This document shows, in pieces, positions 37,545 through 50,624 of a stretch of DNA of 64,000 nucleotides; within the stretch, counting starts at the first letter, position 1, and each line of letters opens with the position of its first letter. The stretch is taken from positions 253,126 to 317,125 of the forward strand of contig JAQGDQ010000069.1 of the NCBI GenBank assembly GCA_030141605.1. The letters are read 5' to 3'. The notes beneath the pieces are model-generated. The model ran no database searches, was not told the origin of the DNA, and saw only the letters and a program-made list of their open reading frames with translations. Both the position numbers and the translations under genes were made by a program. The stretch is from Tubiluchus corallicola (taxonomy: Eukaryota > Priapulida > Priapulimorpha > Priapulimorphida > Tubiluchidae).

Positions 37545-38415
37545 GGAGTAACAATTCTAGGTCAATTTGGCTAAGGCAACTTGACTACTGGCATTTCAGG
37601 CACTGCAGTATTTGTCCCTAGACAATTCGTCCCAGAATATTTGGCACTAAGACAAACTGACCCCAAGACAATTTACTGGAATGCTAATACTAATTCGGCC
37701 GAGAAAAATTCCGCCATAGGCTACTCGGTTATTTGGCAAACCACTCCAAAAATTTGCCTAAGTTAGTTTTCCCACAAAATTTGAAAACATTTTGCTTATA
37801 ATAGTAGGCATAAGAATTCTTTACCAGCATCAAATTTGAACATACAATACTCATTCCCAATGCTCATGGCAAAGACCTACTGGCTACTTGGGTTGCCATT
37901 CATCTTCTAGACCCCACATATATGGCTCCAACCAAGATGGCTGGGTGAATTTATCTGGACACTTGAGGATGATCATTTGGCGAGTTTATAATAATGATGA
38001 TGGTAGTGATGATGATAATGGCAATCAGAAAGTGATCATCACCAATCAGCATACAATCATCACCATCATTATCACCACCACAACCATCGATCATTTGCTA
38101 GCAATAGTCATAATAATCCATCTAGCCATCTAGGTTGGAATGGCGTAGGTCGATCTATTATAGGGTATAGGACCAATTTAGTACGACCTATGTAGTCAGT
38201 AGGTCTCTGCCTTAAGTTTGGTTACTTCCCCACTTTGGCGAAAAATTAATCTAGGTAAATTTTTTGAAACTGGAAATCCTGGGACAGAATTGTACAGGAG
38301 CCAAATTGTTCTGACGTTGAATCGTGCTGGGGACAACCTGTCCACGTCATACAGCCAAGCTGTACTGAAGCCAAATACACTGTGGCTGAATTGTTGTTTA
38401 GCGGGTTAAGAGAGG
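37545..38415. repeat. Degenerate inverted arrays around a GAT/ATC core
   Basis: From 37545 to about 37760, words like gacaattcgtccc and gacaatttactgg recur about every 20 bases. From about 38270 to 38415 the inverted type recurs (cctgggacagaattgtacagg, gagccaaattgttctg). Between them, 37990-38100 has gatgatgat runs followed by atcatcacc runs, which can pair. The layout suggests a decayed foldback element. No coding content. Confidence 0.4.
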
Positions 38416-38829
38416 TTGTCTGAGAGATCAGAACAAGCAAATTCCTCTACCCAGTATTCTGCAAAATAGTGGCAGCTAACTCACTTTGCAGCTACCCCTA
38501 TTATTTTGGCTAATTCTGTGGTTTTTGTTTTGGTAGCCATTGTGTAAGGAACCCAAGACTAGGTTAGATCATATACTCAATCTCTAAACAACTTTTTTGT
38601 GGCACTTGCACAAATGATTGTAATAATTATTTTGCTACATTATATACAAATACATAGAGCAAAAACATAGGGAACTTCCTTTAACACGTAGTCTTTTCAG
38701 CACCACTTAGCTACATTTTGAACTAAAATTATTCAGACATGACTGGCGACTCATGGGCAAATAATATTGTGAAACCATGCTGGCGCAGGAGCGGTTAATA
38801 GCACCCGCGGCGAAAGCGTTTCTTGCGAT

Positions 38830-38920
38830 CACGTGATAACAATTTTGCTTGCTGATTAGTTGCTTCTTTACTCGAGCTCTGACGTCATCTAAGGTGACGA
38901 AGTGAGCGGCCATTTATTTT
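38830..38920. promoter_or_regulatory. CRE/E-box promoter-like patch
   Basis: Within a locally CpG-richer stretch lie an E-box CACGTG (38830-38835), a perfect CRE palindrome TGACGTCA (38880-38887) and a GGCCAT word (YY1-like on the minus strand) near 38910. It lies about 2 kb upstream of the first recognised exon of the NRF1-domain gene and could be its promoter through a non-coding first exon. Direction is undetermined. Confidence 0.35.
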
Positions 38921-39139
38921 TAATGTGTGAATTTTTTTAGTAGACGCTTATTTTAATTAATTCAAAGAAGTTTTTGAAGATTTCAATTTTATTCGGTAAA
39001 TCAAAGCAACAACAACTCTTAGGCTGAGTATCGAATATAATGATTAATGTAATCTTGTAGTGGTGGGTGTACGAAGAAAATCGATCATTTGTGATCTAGT
39101 TTTCTGGCTACTTTAGACATACTTCAAACCATTTTATTG

Positions 39140-39514
39140 ACAGACTTAATGATAATTACGAACGAAAACACATTTCAATAAATTAGGATTGCTTTTATAA
39201 CTATTACGGAAACTTTTGCCATTGAAACTTGGACAATGCACTAAACTACTGAACTGATAAACAGATGCGTTTTTAAAGATTTTTCCTTGAGCTCCTTGAT
39301 TCCTAAAGCTCAATGTACAAGAGGGTTCATATTTCTTTATAACTTCAAACAGATAGCTCGGAGCCTTTTCATGCAGACATTTGTATATTAAAACTGCAAT
39401 TTTGAATACTGCAATTCTCAAGGACACTGGCAGCCAGTGTAACAAATCCAATATTGTGATTATGAGATCAAATTTGTGTGTTTTTGTCACCATTCTCGCT
39501 GTACTATTTTGCAC
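39140..39514 (-). pseudogene. CR1/jockey-like LINE C-terminal remnant
   Basis: The minus-strand frame begins MQNSTARMVTKTHKFDLI and continues LLHWLPVSLRIAVFKI and LIYKCLHEKAPSYL. These blocks are the standard post-RT domain of many CR1/L2/jockey-type LINEs (QNxAARLVTRTxKxDHI, LHWLPVxxRIxFKI, TYKCLHGLAPSYL). No RT domain is attached, and the fragment ends near an AATAAAA at about 39137, consistent with a 5'-truncated insertion. Confidence 0.75.
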
Positions 39515-40970
39515 AGATGCAGTTTTTTTTTATATCCTGCTGTGCACATTCATACAACAACACATTGCAGTAATTTATATTCAAGAAAACCAAAAAAAAA
39601 TGTGCCAAAGAGTTTGTGCTTCATAATTTAAATGTTTGCATAGCTGTCTTATTTTAGTGAATTGAAAATGTGTTTTTTTTTACAAACTTTATTAATATGT
39701 TGCGTCACTGACATTACTATCCATAATAACTTTTCATTTTACTATGCAGTCACTTGGCTTAACGTGACTATTTCCAACATTAAGTTTCAAGTTATCAAAA
39801 ATTTACACTGGCTTGTTGCCATTTGTGAGCATTAACTAGTTTTAGGTTTTAACAACTAAAAGAACCAACAGATCTAGATCTAGATGTGGTTCCTACAAGT
39901 TAGTGTCTTGCTAAGTTCTCATCACATTTTCAGTTTACTACAAAACCAAGCATAAAAGTTCATCTAAGAAAGTTTTTCAGGTTTGATAATTTATTGACTA
40001 GAATCAGGGATTACACAAAATTTTCACATTACTTTATCTTTTCCTAACTTTGGATTCCACTACTCTTTGGAATTAGGTGTCAAATTTTGGCCAGTTTAAC
40101 AAACTTGGTAGTCAATGTTCATGTTAGACTATATTGTGAATTTTTCTCTTGTAGTATTTTTCAGTTGGATGTCAAAGTCAGACTAAATTTCCTGTAAGAG
40201 TGCTTCATCAATATGTAGCAAGACAAGAGAACAATACAGGGGCAATACACATATTGTTACTGTTTTATAGTAGCAATTCTAGATTGGGGTTCTTTAGATT
40301 AGGTTTATGTGTTCCTTGTACCACGGCCTGGGACAAATAAATCTTTCACTTCCTATACGCCGAATAAAAAACTAAGCACCCACAGTATAAATCAATCGAA
40401 GCTGCCATGTGAGATTATTCTAATATTACCAGATGTGTATAGTGATTTCAGATACAGTGTAGTGTTTTTTGATACTGTGATCCAGCACTTAACAGCAAGG
40501 TTTATTCAATGTGGATGGTTGTAGCAGGCACGGAACTTAGGAATATCTCCTTTTAAAGGACAATTCTTTAGGAAAGTAGACAGGCAGAGGATATTCAGCC
40601 ACATTTCTTGTGGATATATATATCCTTTTAAGGGTAACGATGTAGTAAGAGAAATATGGCAGATGGAACCACACAGAGCAAGTTACTTAACCTGGTTGGT
40701 CACCTGTGCATTGTCTGATCGAGCACGATATTGCTTGCTAAGCCCTTGCTAAAAAGTGGTTTGATCTTGTTCCTGATCTGTGTGCATGTTATTCAATTTT
40801 TTGCTCGGCACTAAGGGAAATGACGTATGCATTTTCAATAGTGGTGGTTGAATTTTGATACATACATTCTGCACATTGTTACATAGTAATGCTTTAATGG
40901 TGTCATAAGTGAACTAATTCTTATAATTTATTTTTTCATCTTGTTTAATCTTATTCCTAGAGCTTTGAAA

Positions 40971-43900
40971 ATGCCTGGTATGGGATACTTACCTCCTGTG
41001 GAAATAAACGGAAAACCAACAACGCTGGATGCGATGTCAATGGTTAGTAGCAGATTAAAGTTAAATGCAATTGTGCAAATCTGTCTGATCATTATGCACG
41101 AGGAATTTCATCCTGTATCACGCTTTCAAGCCTACAAATCAACAAATGCCATGCAGTTTAGATGCATGGTGTTTTTATTCTTGTTTTTCCACTAATAATT
41201 ACAAGAATTATAATAACAAAAATGACATCAATGAAACTCATTTTAGAAGGTAAATCACTTAATTATATGTGTTGTCATTTAAAGCTTTCATTTTCATCTT
41301 TATATTAAATTACTGTAATGTTTTGTGTTGCAGAAAGATCTGGCAGTTTTTATACCCTACATGATGCGATGTACAGCTGGCTCAAAGGAGGTTGGTTGGG
41401 GCAAGGCAGACTGTCGACCTCCTTGGTGGCCTCGCAATCAACCTTGGACTGATATCACCAAAATGAAGCCGACTGGCCAGGTTAGCTAAACAAATCAGTT
41501 GAACAATTATGTTAATTATGATTTATTTTTTATTGGGTTCAAGGCATTTTACTTCTAATAGAAACGTTTTATGATCCCATTCTGCTGTAGGACAGTTTGG
41601 ACATACAATGCATATTTCCATCCTTTTCTTTTGTGGAAACATTTTGGAATATCTCCAGAGTTTCTGAGTTAAAATTTGGTAAATTCAATTTTTATTAGAA
41701 TGTGTCCAGGTCCTTAATATTTGGTCACTACCTTGTTATTGATTTTAATAAATTTTATTAAATAATTGACACAATACTCATTTGTTTGGTGGGGCTCGCC
41801 TACTGTATAGCATTGGTAGTGGTCTATGTGAATAAATTTTGATGCAGCCAGAGATAAACTAAAGGTGTTAAGTTGGAACCATCATACTGTTGGCTGATAA
41901 TGTTTCACAGTAGCTGATAGTCTGGTAAATGAAAATTGAACTGTGTTTCTGGTGTTTTATCATAGCTGACGTAACACAAGTTGTAATTTTAAATTCTAGG
42001 TTGTTTATGATTTCACCCAGAAAGCGCCAAGTTTCGCTCAGCATCCTTTTTTGCAGCTAGTTACAGATGCAATAAATACTGACAACAGTTATTTGAACTT
42101 GTTTCGTGTTTAAAGCAGTAAATTTATTTTACTATCCTCAAGTGCCAACAAACAATAATTGTTAATTATGTTTCTAGGAAACATGGATGGACATGTTAAA
42201 GAACTTGGTCATCAAATGTTATACTTATTATGGATCTCCTGACATGCTTTCAACAAATGGCAGTTTTGTGGCTACATCTAGTGGTGCATCTACTAATCAA
42301 TGTAGTTTGAGCAGTAGAAATGTGACACAAAAAAACTTAACTGGTAGTATATCAACAGTTGCTAGAAAACAGATGATACAAGATGCTGTTCATTTGGCTA
42401 GTATATCGCACCCGCCAAAGATAGGCTCGACATCACAGAAAGCACGCAAGAGTTTTACAAGAGAATTGTCTGCTAGTGCTAGAAGAAACGTACAAACTGA
42501 TACACCAAGCGTTGAAACACCGCCATTGTCGCGGGAGTCCACACCAGTCAGGCAATTTAATCTTCGAAACAGAAAGCGGTTGCAAGTGAATGTAGCAGCA
42601 GATTATAGTGGAGAACATACGCCAATCATGGGTAGCCCATCAAAATTAGGCACTGGTGGTCATCTGTTGTCCTCACCAGAGCGCAGTATATCACAGTCGC
42701 GTTTCTTGTGCAGTTTTACTCACACTTCTCCTCGAGCAGTTATAGAACATGTTCCAGCCAGTGCATCGAGGGAATGGTGTGACTCATCGAAGGATTATGC
42801 TGTTGTTAAAATGTCTCAACGGACTATTTCAGTTACAAGCCCTGACAAGGTACATTAATATGTATATTGTCAGCCAGCATATGATAATTAAATAATAAAT
42901 ATGCAGTAACTGAACTCTACTAATAAGTTGAAATAGTAAGACATGTTTTTGTTTGATACTTAGCTGTCTGTGTCAGATTATGTTTTGCTTTTGGTGACAT
43001 TTTCTGGATTTTTGTAGGCATCTAGTGTAACGAGAGCAGCACCTGTTCAAGTATCACCGTTTAAATCTTCGAGGGAGTATGATCCTTCATACAGTAAGTA
43101 CAATTTACGGTTATGCAAAACATATTAAAGAACAGCATTAAATACTCGGATGTTTAATTAGTGTATCAAATTTTCTTGCTATGGCATATTGAGCTTCGTG
43201 TATTTAAAAGCAATGCTAATCGTTTCCATTGGCAACTATTAATTCAGCCAGTTGGAGTAGCTCTAATTGTAACATTATTTGATATTGCATATCCTAGCTA
43301 CAGTTTCTTTTCTGTTGGCTGGGGTCAAGGGCCCGTACTTTCTATATGTGGGGTCAAGCTGGGCCAGCCAATCATATGTTGTATTATTACCTAAATAGGC
43401 TATAATAAGTATTGCTGCAATGACAACTGTTGTTTTGATGTTATTTATAAGTATTTTTTATAACTACAATGGAGAAAGTAAGAAACAAATTTCATTCACC
43501 TGATGACTATGTAAAAGACTAATACTTGCGTGAGGAAAATCTTTGTAATCAATGCAATAAAATCATAGCATCTAAATATTTACGTTTTTCCTTTTGATTT
43601 ATTGATTTATGATTAAATTTGTTTATAGATGAAGACCACGTGGATAGTGAAGGGGAGTCTGATATTGTGGAGTTTTTTGTGTGTTCTTCTTGCCAGCGAG
43701 AGTTCGAGGACATGTCGACATTACAGGAGCATTTGTTAACCTGTGAAACAGACGCGGATAAGGCAGCAGCCAATGAACCTGAAGAACCCGAAGTGCCAGA
43801 TAATCAGAATAGCTTCCTGACTTATCTTGGTCTCTCAAAGAAAGACACGACACAGTCTGAAGTGCAGACCAAAAATCCTGATGACACTTTGTCATCCATT

Positions 43901-45166
43901 GTAAGTGATGAAGTAGATGTAGTGTTAAAATCAATGAATCTCCATAAATCTGCTTCTGACATTAGTTTATCTCGGCTTGACGTGAGTGAGGTTTTGCTAG
44001 TCGATATCTCCAAAAATGCACTTGGAAAGTACAAAAATCGGAACATCGATTTTAGTGACTATTACCGAAGCAGTGTGTATACAATTGATGTGTGTTCATT
44101 ACTTGGCTATCTTTCTCACAAAATTTTCGTCACAGACAAGCAGCTACACAAATCGCCACAATACGAAGACTTTTGCAGGGCTCTAACTAATCCATACCAG
44201 AAGCTACGTGAGAGAGATCACTTGAACAAGACCTCTATTACGTATCGGAAACCGCGTGGCTTACTGACTAACTATGTCCACACGATGAAGTTTACTCGGA
44301 AGCAGAAAGCAGAATGGCATCATACGATATCTACGGGTTTAAATAAACATGCCCGTGGTTTATTGGCTGGGTTGGGTGATCGTAGGTTATGTGTCTCACT
44401 CAAGCGTTTAACAAAAGCAGAGATAAAAAGGTGGACGACACCAAAGCCGAGACCAGCATCTTTGTGGAAGCTAGCCAATTGCAAGGTTGTGCTGGAGGAT
44501 ATGATTGATTTGTCCTTGTCAGGCTCCGAGGATGGACATTCGCCTAGAGGCGCAGATTTCGACAGTCAACCCGTACCAGTACTTCTTGAGAGAGTTGGAG
44601 AATCTTCTTCACATGCTGAAATAGTGACATCGTCTGGTACACTGCCAACTCTCTTCACGTGTCATATCTGTGGTGTAAAGAAGATTTTGCAACAGAATGC
44701 ACGAGAAAGTATCACATATCATATGTCATACACTCACCAGGGCTCTGATGAAAGTTTCTTTGTAACGCACAGGGAAAATATAGGAAGTGTTCCCATGCTA
44801 GTAATTGAAGCATTTGATCGCGGCACTAACTCTGAGAGTAGTGATAGCCCTCGCAGTTCGCCTTTAAAGCAGCAGCCACCTCGTGAACCCCAGGTCATGC
44901 CACACATTAGCCAAATGAGTTTTCCTTCCCAGCGCAGTGCTCCGACGATGCCACAACAATGGCGACAGCGCCTTAGTAATTATTCTCCGCGTGTAGGCAT
45001 AGCTCTTCCCATACAGCAACAGCAGCATCCTCCTATGCTACCCGAACGTTTTCGTGCTGAAAAGCAACTAAATATTGTTGCTCCTAAGCCCACTTCATCT
45101 AAACCTCAACACAATGACTCGGATGATGAGATTGAAGTAATAACTGAAGTAATTAGTATCGATTAA
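40971..45166 (+). CDS. NRF1-type DNA-binding domain fused to zinc fingers
   Basis: Exons 40971-41042 (acceptor at 40960), 41334-41480, 42178-42849, 43018-43093 and 43629-45166 join in phase into 834 residues if Met at 40971 starts the protein. Residues 6-95 align with the C-terminal half of the nuclear respiratory factor 1 DNA-binding domain: LPPVEINGKPTTLDAMSM, FIPYMMRCTAGS, GWGKADCRPPWWPRNQPW and MLKNLVIKCYTYYG correspond to human LPPLTIDGIPVSVDKM, FIPEMLKYSTGR, GWGKESCKPIWWPEDIPW and ALRTIVKNCYKQHG. A Ser/Thr/Arg-rich linker (about 100-320) follows. Then come a C2HC finger (C341, C344, H357, C361), an ordered block (about 467-614, containing KFTRKQKAEWHHTISTGLNK and SLKRLTKAEIKRW) that I do not recognise, and a long-loop C2H2 finger (C667, C670, H687, H692). 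A proline/glutamine-rich tail ends in acidic residues. It is probably a nuclear transcription regulator. The N-terminal half of the NRF1 domain was not found upstream; an unseen 5' exon is possible. Confidence 0.75.
42000..42113 (+). other. Possible alternative terminal exon of the NRF1-domain gene
   Basis: An acceptor (aaattctag) at 41999 opens a frame in phase with the exon ending at 41480. It gives 37 codons, starting VVYDFTQKAPSFAQHP, and then TAA. Splicing to it instead of 42178 would truncate the protein right after the WWP motif and drop the linker and zinc fingers. It may equally be a chance frame. Confidence 0.3.
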
Positions 45167-48154
45167 GTTATTATGCCAACTGTCAACATATTTTAATATT
45201 GTTATTTTTTTGTATTTATTGTTTTCATAAGTGTTTGTAAGGTCATTTAGGTGGGTATGTTGCATTTTACGTAGCACTGACATTTTTATCGTTTTACATA
45301 ATGATGATCTGGTAATTTGTTCATGCCATCTCCAAGTCGGCACTTGATATATTTTATTTTTATGCACTAAAGTGTGAGTGCAATGATTTTTCTATGGCTC
45401 TTGGCTTTTTTCCCAAAGGCTTATTATAATAGATTTTGTAAATATGTGTATAATTTATTCGCTGTCTTGTTATTTAATATTTGCTACTAGCTTACCAAGT
45501 CACTGTTGCTATGTGCAATTTTTGCTGCTAAAGTTCTTGATTCATGAATGAATCCTGCCTAGTTTGTTCAGCTGAGCCAATTTTTTTTGTAACCTGCTAA
45601 ATAGTGTTTCTCCAAGTTTCCTTTATTATAAGCATTCTTACATGTACCTGTTCCATGCATCACACAAAAACGCATGTCAAAAGCAAAAGCATATCGAATA
45701 ACAAAATTAAACCATTGTTATCACTTTGTTTGCCACACTTTCTTCACCTTGCCATTCTCTTGGCTCATTGACACACCCCAAACGGCTGAGTAGTAGTAGA
45801 ATAATTTCAGCTTCTTGAAATTCTTAGCTAGTAGTGTCTTTTTGGGTCCCTCCAACCTGCTTCTGTGCTGGTGACAGTGCCGAGGTCTACAGTATAAATC
45901 ATCAGTGTTTTTTCTAATTTTGAGTAAAAACACATTACTGTATCATGTAAAACTGTATTGGTGTGACTGTCACATTAGAACAATTTTCTCCAAGCAACTG
46001 ACTTCGTGCCAATGGAATATCTCGTACACTGATTTTAACGCAGATAGTACAGTTTTACATGCAGATGATGCCTTCTTCTGATAAGTCATTCTTGATGCTT
46101 GTATTTGCAGGCTTCATAAACAATGCCTCATGTTAAACTGTTCTTCCAGTCAACTTTTTCTGTTACATAGGACTGTCTCCTCGAAATATATGTAAACATC
46201 TATAACAGCCATGGTACAGCTATAATTCAAATAAGTGTAGACAGTTTATTGTTTGAATCAGTGTTTATATTAATGCGGTTTTAGATGAAACCAACAGTGA
46301 TCGACAGAGTAAGAGGAACTAATTTGGCCAAAGAGAAAAATCCCTTTCGATTCAATTGCAGCAATAAGTAATCAGCCAAAGTGCCAAAACATTTAAAAGA
46401 CAGGAAAACTACCCGGCATGGTGATTTGCAATTGATAATGAGGAAAAAGTGCCAAAATTCTTTGAAGCAGTCCACCGTTTATCATTGAACCTGGCCTGAA
46501 AATCTTTTTCATACGACTGAATTATTTTATACTAGAGCTTTAGCAGTATCTTGCTTTCAGTGTTATTTCCTTAAGAGTATCACTGGCATTTGCTGTGTGT
46601 TACTGTAGTAGCTTTTTATGGTGCTTAAAGAGGCATATTGACACTGTTAACCAAATATCAGTACCTGTCTTATCACACTGATTATATATTTAGTGATGCT
46701 TTTTCGTATCTTTCATGTTTGTTAATTACCTTGCCTGAATGTTTAAGCAGTTTTTTCAATCAAGTTATATGGCTGAAATGCCACTAACCAGAATGACAGA
46801 ATCAAGCCATTAACTGTCACTGACCAGCCAATCAACTACTATGATGCTATTACCATACATTTTGTAATAGTCCGAAGGTGGTTATTATTACACTATAGCT
46901 TATAATTGTATTACTTGTGTGTATACAACTTTGTACATGTACTGGGTGCAGTAATTGCTTTACTGACGTTTTCAACTTCTCGACTACATGTTCAACTTCT
47001 TCACGCGATACGTAACTTATTACACATGGCTTTCTGTAACTACATGTAAGAGGTGATTCACAGTTTGGTGTGTTGTAACGTACGTGCTGCTTAGTTGATT
47101 GGCTAAACGCACAAAGAATTAAAACAAGAAAGATATTATGTATAAAACTTTAACTAAAACTTGCTTACATGCATTTTTAAGCACTAATGCCATCGTTATA
47201 TAAATATACATGCATAAAGTATTTTGCAGTATGCTTTGTATGTGCCTGCCTTGTTATGCCTGAAATTAATGTAGCTACTTATTTTTTGACAGAATTACGC
47301 ATCATGTTGTTACACACTGTAAAAATTTACTAATAATTTGAGAAACAATTTACTATGTCTACGATGGTGGTATATTCAATTCGTTTTCGTGTCACGTTTA
47401 TATAGAGCAAGTTATTACAGACTTAATTAGCAAAATATACTACTTTTAAAATGTTATGTAGTTTTCCATTTTTACATTAATTACCATGAGTTCATCTTAA
47501 CGGTCCTTAACAAGTTACTCTTTTGCTGGCACTGCAGTATTTTTAAATGTGCACATCGCATTAACTAATTTGTATAAAGTGTATATAGCTGCAAATTATT
47601 GGCAATATTTATGTGAACTTGAAGATTCTTGTGTATTGTATAGAATTGCAGGAACTTTAAAAATTGTTAAATTGTGCAAGAAAAAGTGAAGTTAAACTGG
47701 ATAACAAAAACTGCTGAATGTGTAATGTGTTTTAAAAGCGAGATGTCCCTATTGTATACATTATGAAGGACTGTAATGTTTGTAGTAATTACCATGGTGA
47801 TGAAACTGAAGAAAAAAATTACAGTGGCACATTGAAGTCTTATTCAAATTCAGAACATTAGTGATACATTTCATTTTCTTTACTAACTTCCTTTTGTGTC
47901 CAGACACTGAGTTTATATCTTGGACGTCCCTGGTTCATATCAAAATTTATTCTTTTTACACTTAGTTTGTTGATTATCTTCCCAACATTTATCTCTTAGG
48001 CAAATTTTAAAATTAAATGAAGTGTTTTGCTGTCATAATGAAAGCTGTGTTAAAAAATCTCGATGTATAAAGTAAAGTCTGTTATTATTTTGTGAATATG
48101 AATAAAATTATTTAATACTGTATTATAAAACTTCATTATAAAGTATAGAGCAAC
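45167..48154. other. 3' region and gene desert
   Basis: No gene was recognised. Short open frames on - (for example 45721-45933 and 46281-46475) lack family features. The beginning is presumably the 3' UTR of the NRF1-domain gene. Confidence 0.45.
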
Positions 48155-49098
48155 ACAAAAGTGGTGAGCGCCGAGTAACCCACTAGGCGAAGTAGGACAA
48201 TTGGCGTACATGGGCTAGCCCAAGTAGGACGTGTCGCACATGGGCTGCCCAAGTAGGACACTAGGGACAGTTCGCGAATTGAGTCGTTAATCGTACTGAC
48301 ACCGTCCGTTGTCTTTGTTTATATAAGAATAATAATTAAAAACGTCAATACACGTTGAATAATTAAAATAACAGAATTTCATTCTGAGCTGGTAGAACCG
48401 ACAAAATTAAATTTGGCTTCGATATTAACGTTTTTGAAGTGAAATAAACCCACCCACTTTTTAGGCGATTTTAACATTTGTTTAAAGTATATCATTTTTA
48501 TTTTGTCTCATTTCACAGTCAAGTGATCCACTTCACTATCTCTTGGATAAATAATTGTTTTCTCTTAAGTAAATGGTTCTAGCGATCAATATGCCCTGCA
48601 TGGGCTAGCGAGCCATGTACGACAATGCCCTACATGTTACAATACTATTGATATTATTAAAACTAATTGCCTTTGCTTTTTCTTAAAATAATGTTAAAAA
48701 TTCCTTTTTTGTGTTGTGAAGATTTAGCAGCATCCGTCTCATTTTAAAACTTGCAATTATTTCTGTAATAACTGTGTGCATAGTTTCTCTCGTTAAAGCA
48801 TTCGATACTTATTTAATGTTATGATGATTTTAATGGAGCTAATAATGCTGACGATACTATTGTAAAAATACATTAATTTTGTAAATTGTCAAGGACTATC
48901 TATCATTATTATAAAGTTACTTTTTTTCTAAAACAAATTTAGTTTTATGTTTTATTATGTCATCATAATTCTCGGATTCTCGTCAAAAATCGCCTACTTG
49001 GACTGCCTATGTACGACACTGCTTTTCCTCAAATCAGCACATGCGTTTTACCGGGTGTCCTACTTCGGTTAGTGGTTTACTCGGCGCCTTACAAAAGT
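48155..49098. mobile_element. 928-bp non-autonomous TIR transposon with 8-bp TSD
   Basis: Element at 48163-49090 flanked by the exact direct repeat ACAAAAGT (48155-48162 and 49091-49098). Terminal inverted repeats of about 33 bp share the GCGCCGAGTAA core and the CGAAGTAGGAC word. Subterminal copies of catgggctagcccaagtagg and relatives recur near both ends and in the middle (48207-48260, about 48598-48640, about 48990-49016), a pattern typical of transposase-binding repeats. No ORF of note. The 8-bp duplication points to hAT, Merlin or P type rather than mariner or Harbinger. Confidence 0.85.
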
Positions 49099-50590
49099 TT
49101 TCGAGGTTAACGCTTCATTGGCAAATGGAACGCGATTTACTGGAACTTGGTGGAAATATACGTGTAAAGGAAGTGTAGGTGCTCCCATTGCCTTTGCATG
49201 CAGGTCATTGCAATCAGCAGTAACGAATAAAAGGCCCTTAGTTAACGTGCATGATGAGTTAAAAATTAAATAATGAAAATTACCCGTTACCGTAAGTCTT
49301 CTGGTACATAAAATACATGTTACACCATGCCTTGCAGTATATCAAGAAAGCATGAGGTAACAATAAAGGTTTCAGTTACAAATCAGTGCAAGTATCAATC
49401 AAATATTCTCTCAATTAGCTCCTCTTAGTTAAAATCAAGATCATATCAAACTTTATATTGAAGAAATCATATAAAACGTCAGTAATGAAGAAAAAGAAGT
49501 TGCAGAGATAAGAAGTTGCTATGGCTTCCATTATTTCATCATTTTTATCAGTATATTTTCACTCTCATTACCTTTCAGGGTTTTCTTCCTTTTATCTTGC
49601 ACCACCTGCACTCCTGTTATTGCGTAATAATTATTATTGCCTAGCTGCTTGGCTCATGTCTTACAAGTTTAAAATGTGATATGAGCAGATAATTATTTGT
49701 GCTGGTCATCATAATTGAGTTTTAGTCTATGTGTTTTTGAATAATACATTACCATTTCTGTGCTATATTGCTTCTTGGAGTAAATAAACTTCAAATATAA
49801 ACTATTGGTTTTAATCTTTTGACAAACTGTTGATAAAAATAATAATCTTTATCCCTTTAATGCAGTCTTTGCGTCAACCCTCATACATTATCACAAGCAT
49901 TGAAGACCTTTAAGGAATAAAATTTTATTCTTATACGATAACAATGTCAACTCACCACCCCAACAAACCTTTAAATTAAAACCCCAACTATTAGCTTTAG
50001 CAGAAACTTGTCATTTGCCAAACAAGCACTTGTCTTTTCTGTATTATTATTTTTATATTGAATACAGTGAAATATGTGCGAAATAAAGTATTATATTAGC
50101 CTAGTTTACTAATCAAATTGTTTGCAATATCCAATTTCAATAATTACACACATCTGAGTAGCTTAGGCATTATTTTGGCCTGCCCTGATGACATGTAAAT
50201 GACGCTAAATGCAAAGTGTAGAAAGATGTATACTGTCTTTGTACACTTTGCGAAATGTGTTGGAGTCGTGCACGCGGCGTGCTTTTTCGGATAACGCACA
50301 GACTTCCCATATTGCTTACTCTAAGCAGATTTCTTTTATTTTAGATAATTTTCAGGTATTTTTAACGGAAGTGGTGCTGACAAGCCACTGGCGTAGCCGT
50401 GTCTAGTTTTTCTGCTGGATTACTGCTGCGTCTGAAGGCAGATTTCTTTTATTTTAGAATTCTGTCCGCCCAATGTCTGCAATAGACGTAATGGGCATAC
50501 GATGATGATGATTACAATATTTTTGTCGCTTATATAAAGTGTTCTTTTACAGAATTTAGTCATGGTGGCTTATCTACAGTTGATTTAGTT
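49099..50590. other. Intergenic DNA
   Basis: No gene was recognised. Around 50400-50510 the text tctgaaggcagatttc..gacgtaatgggcata resembles words at about 53320-53370 beyond the LINE (cctgaaggccagaa..ggcgtaatatac), so both may derive from a common repeat. Confidence 0.35.
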
Positions 50591-50624
50591 TTTCGATGGT
50601 TTAATTTATTATATTCTCTTTCTC

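Noticed and set aside
43549-44046. Several minus-strand frames
   Set aside because: Shadows of the long exon of the NRF1-domain gene, which has far better coding features.
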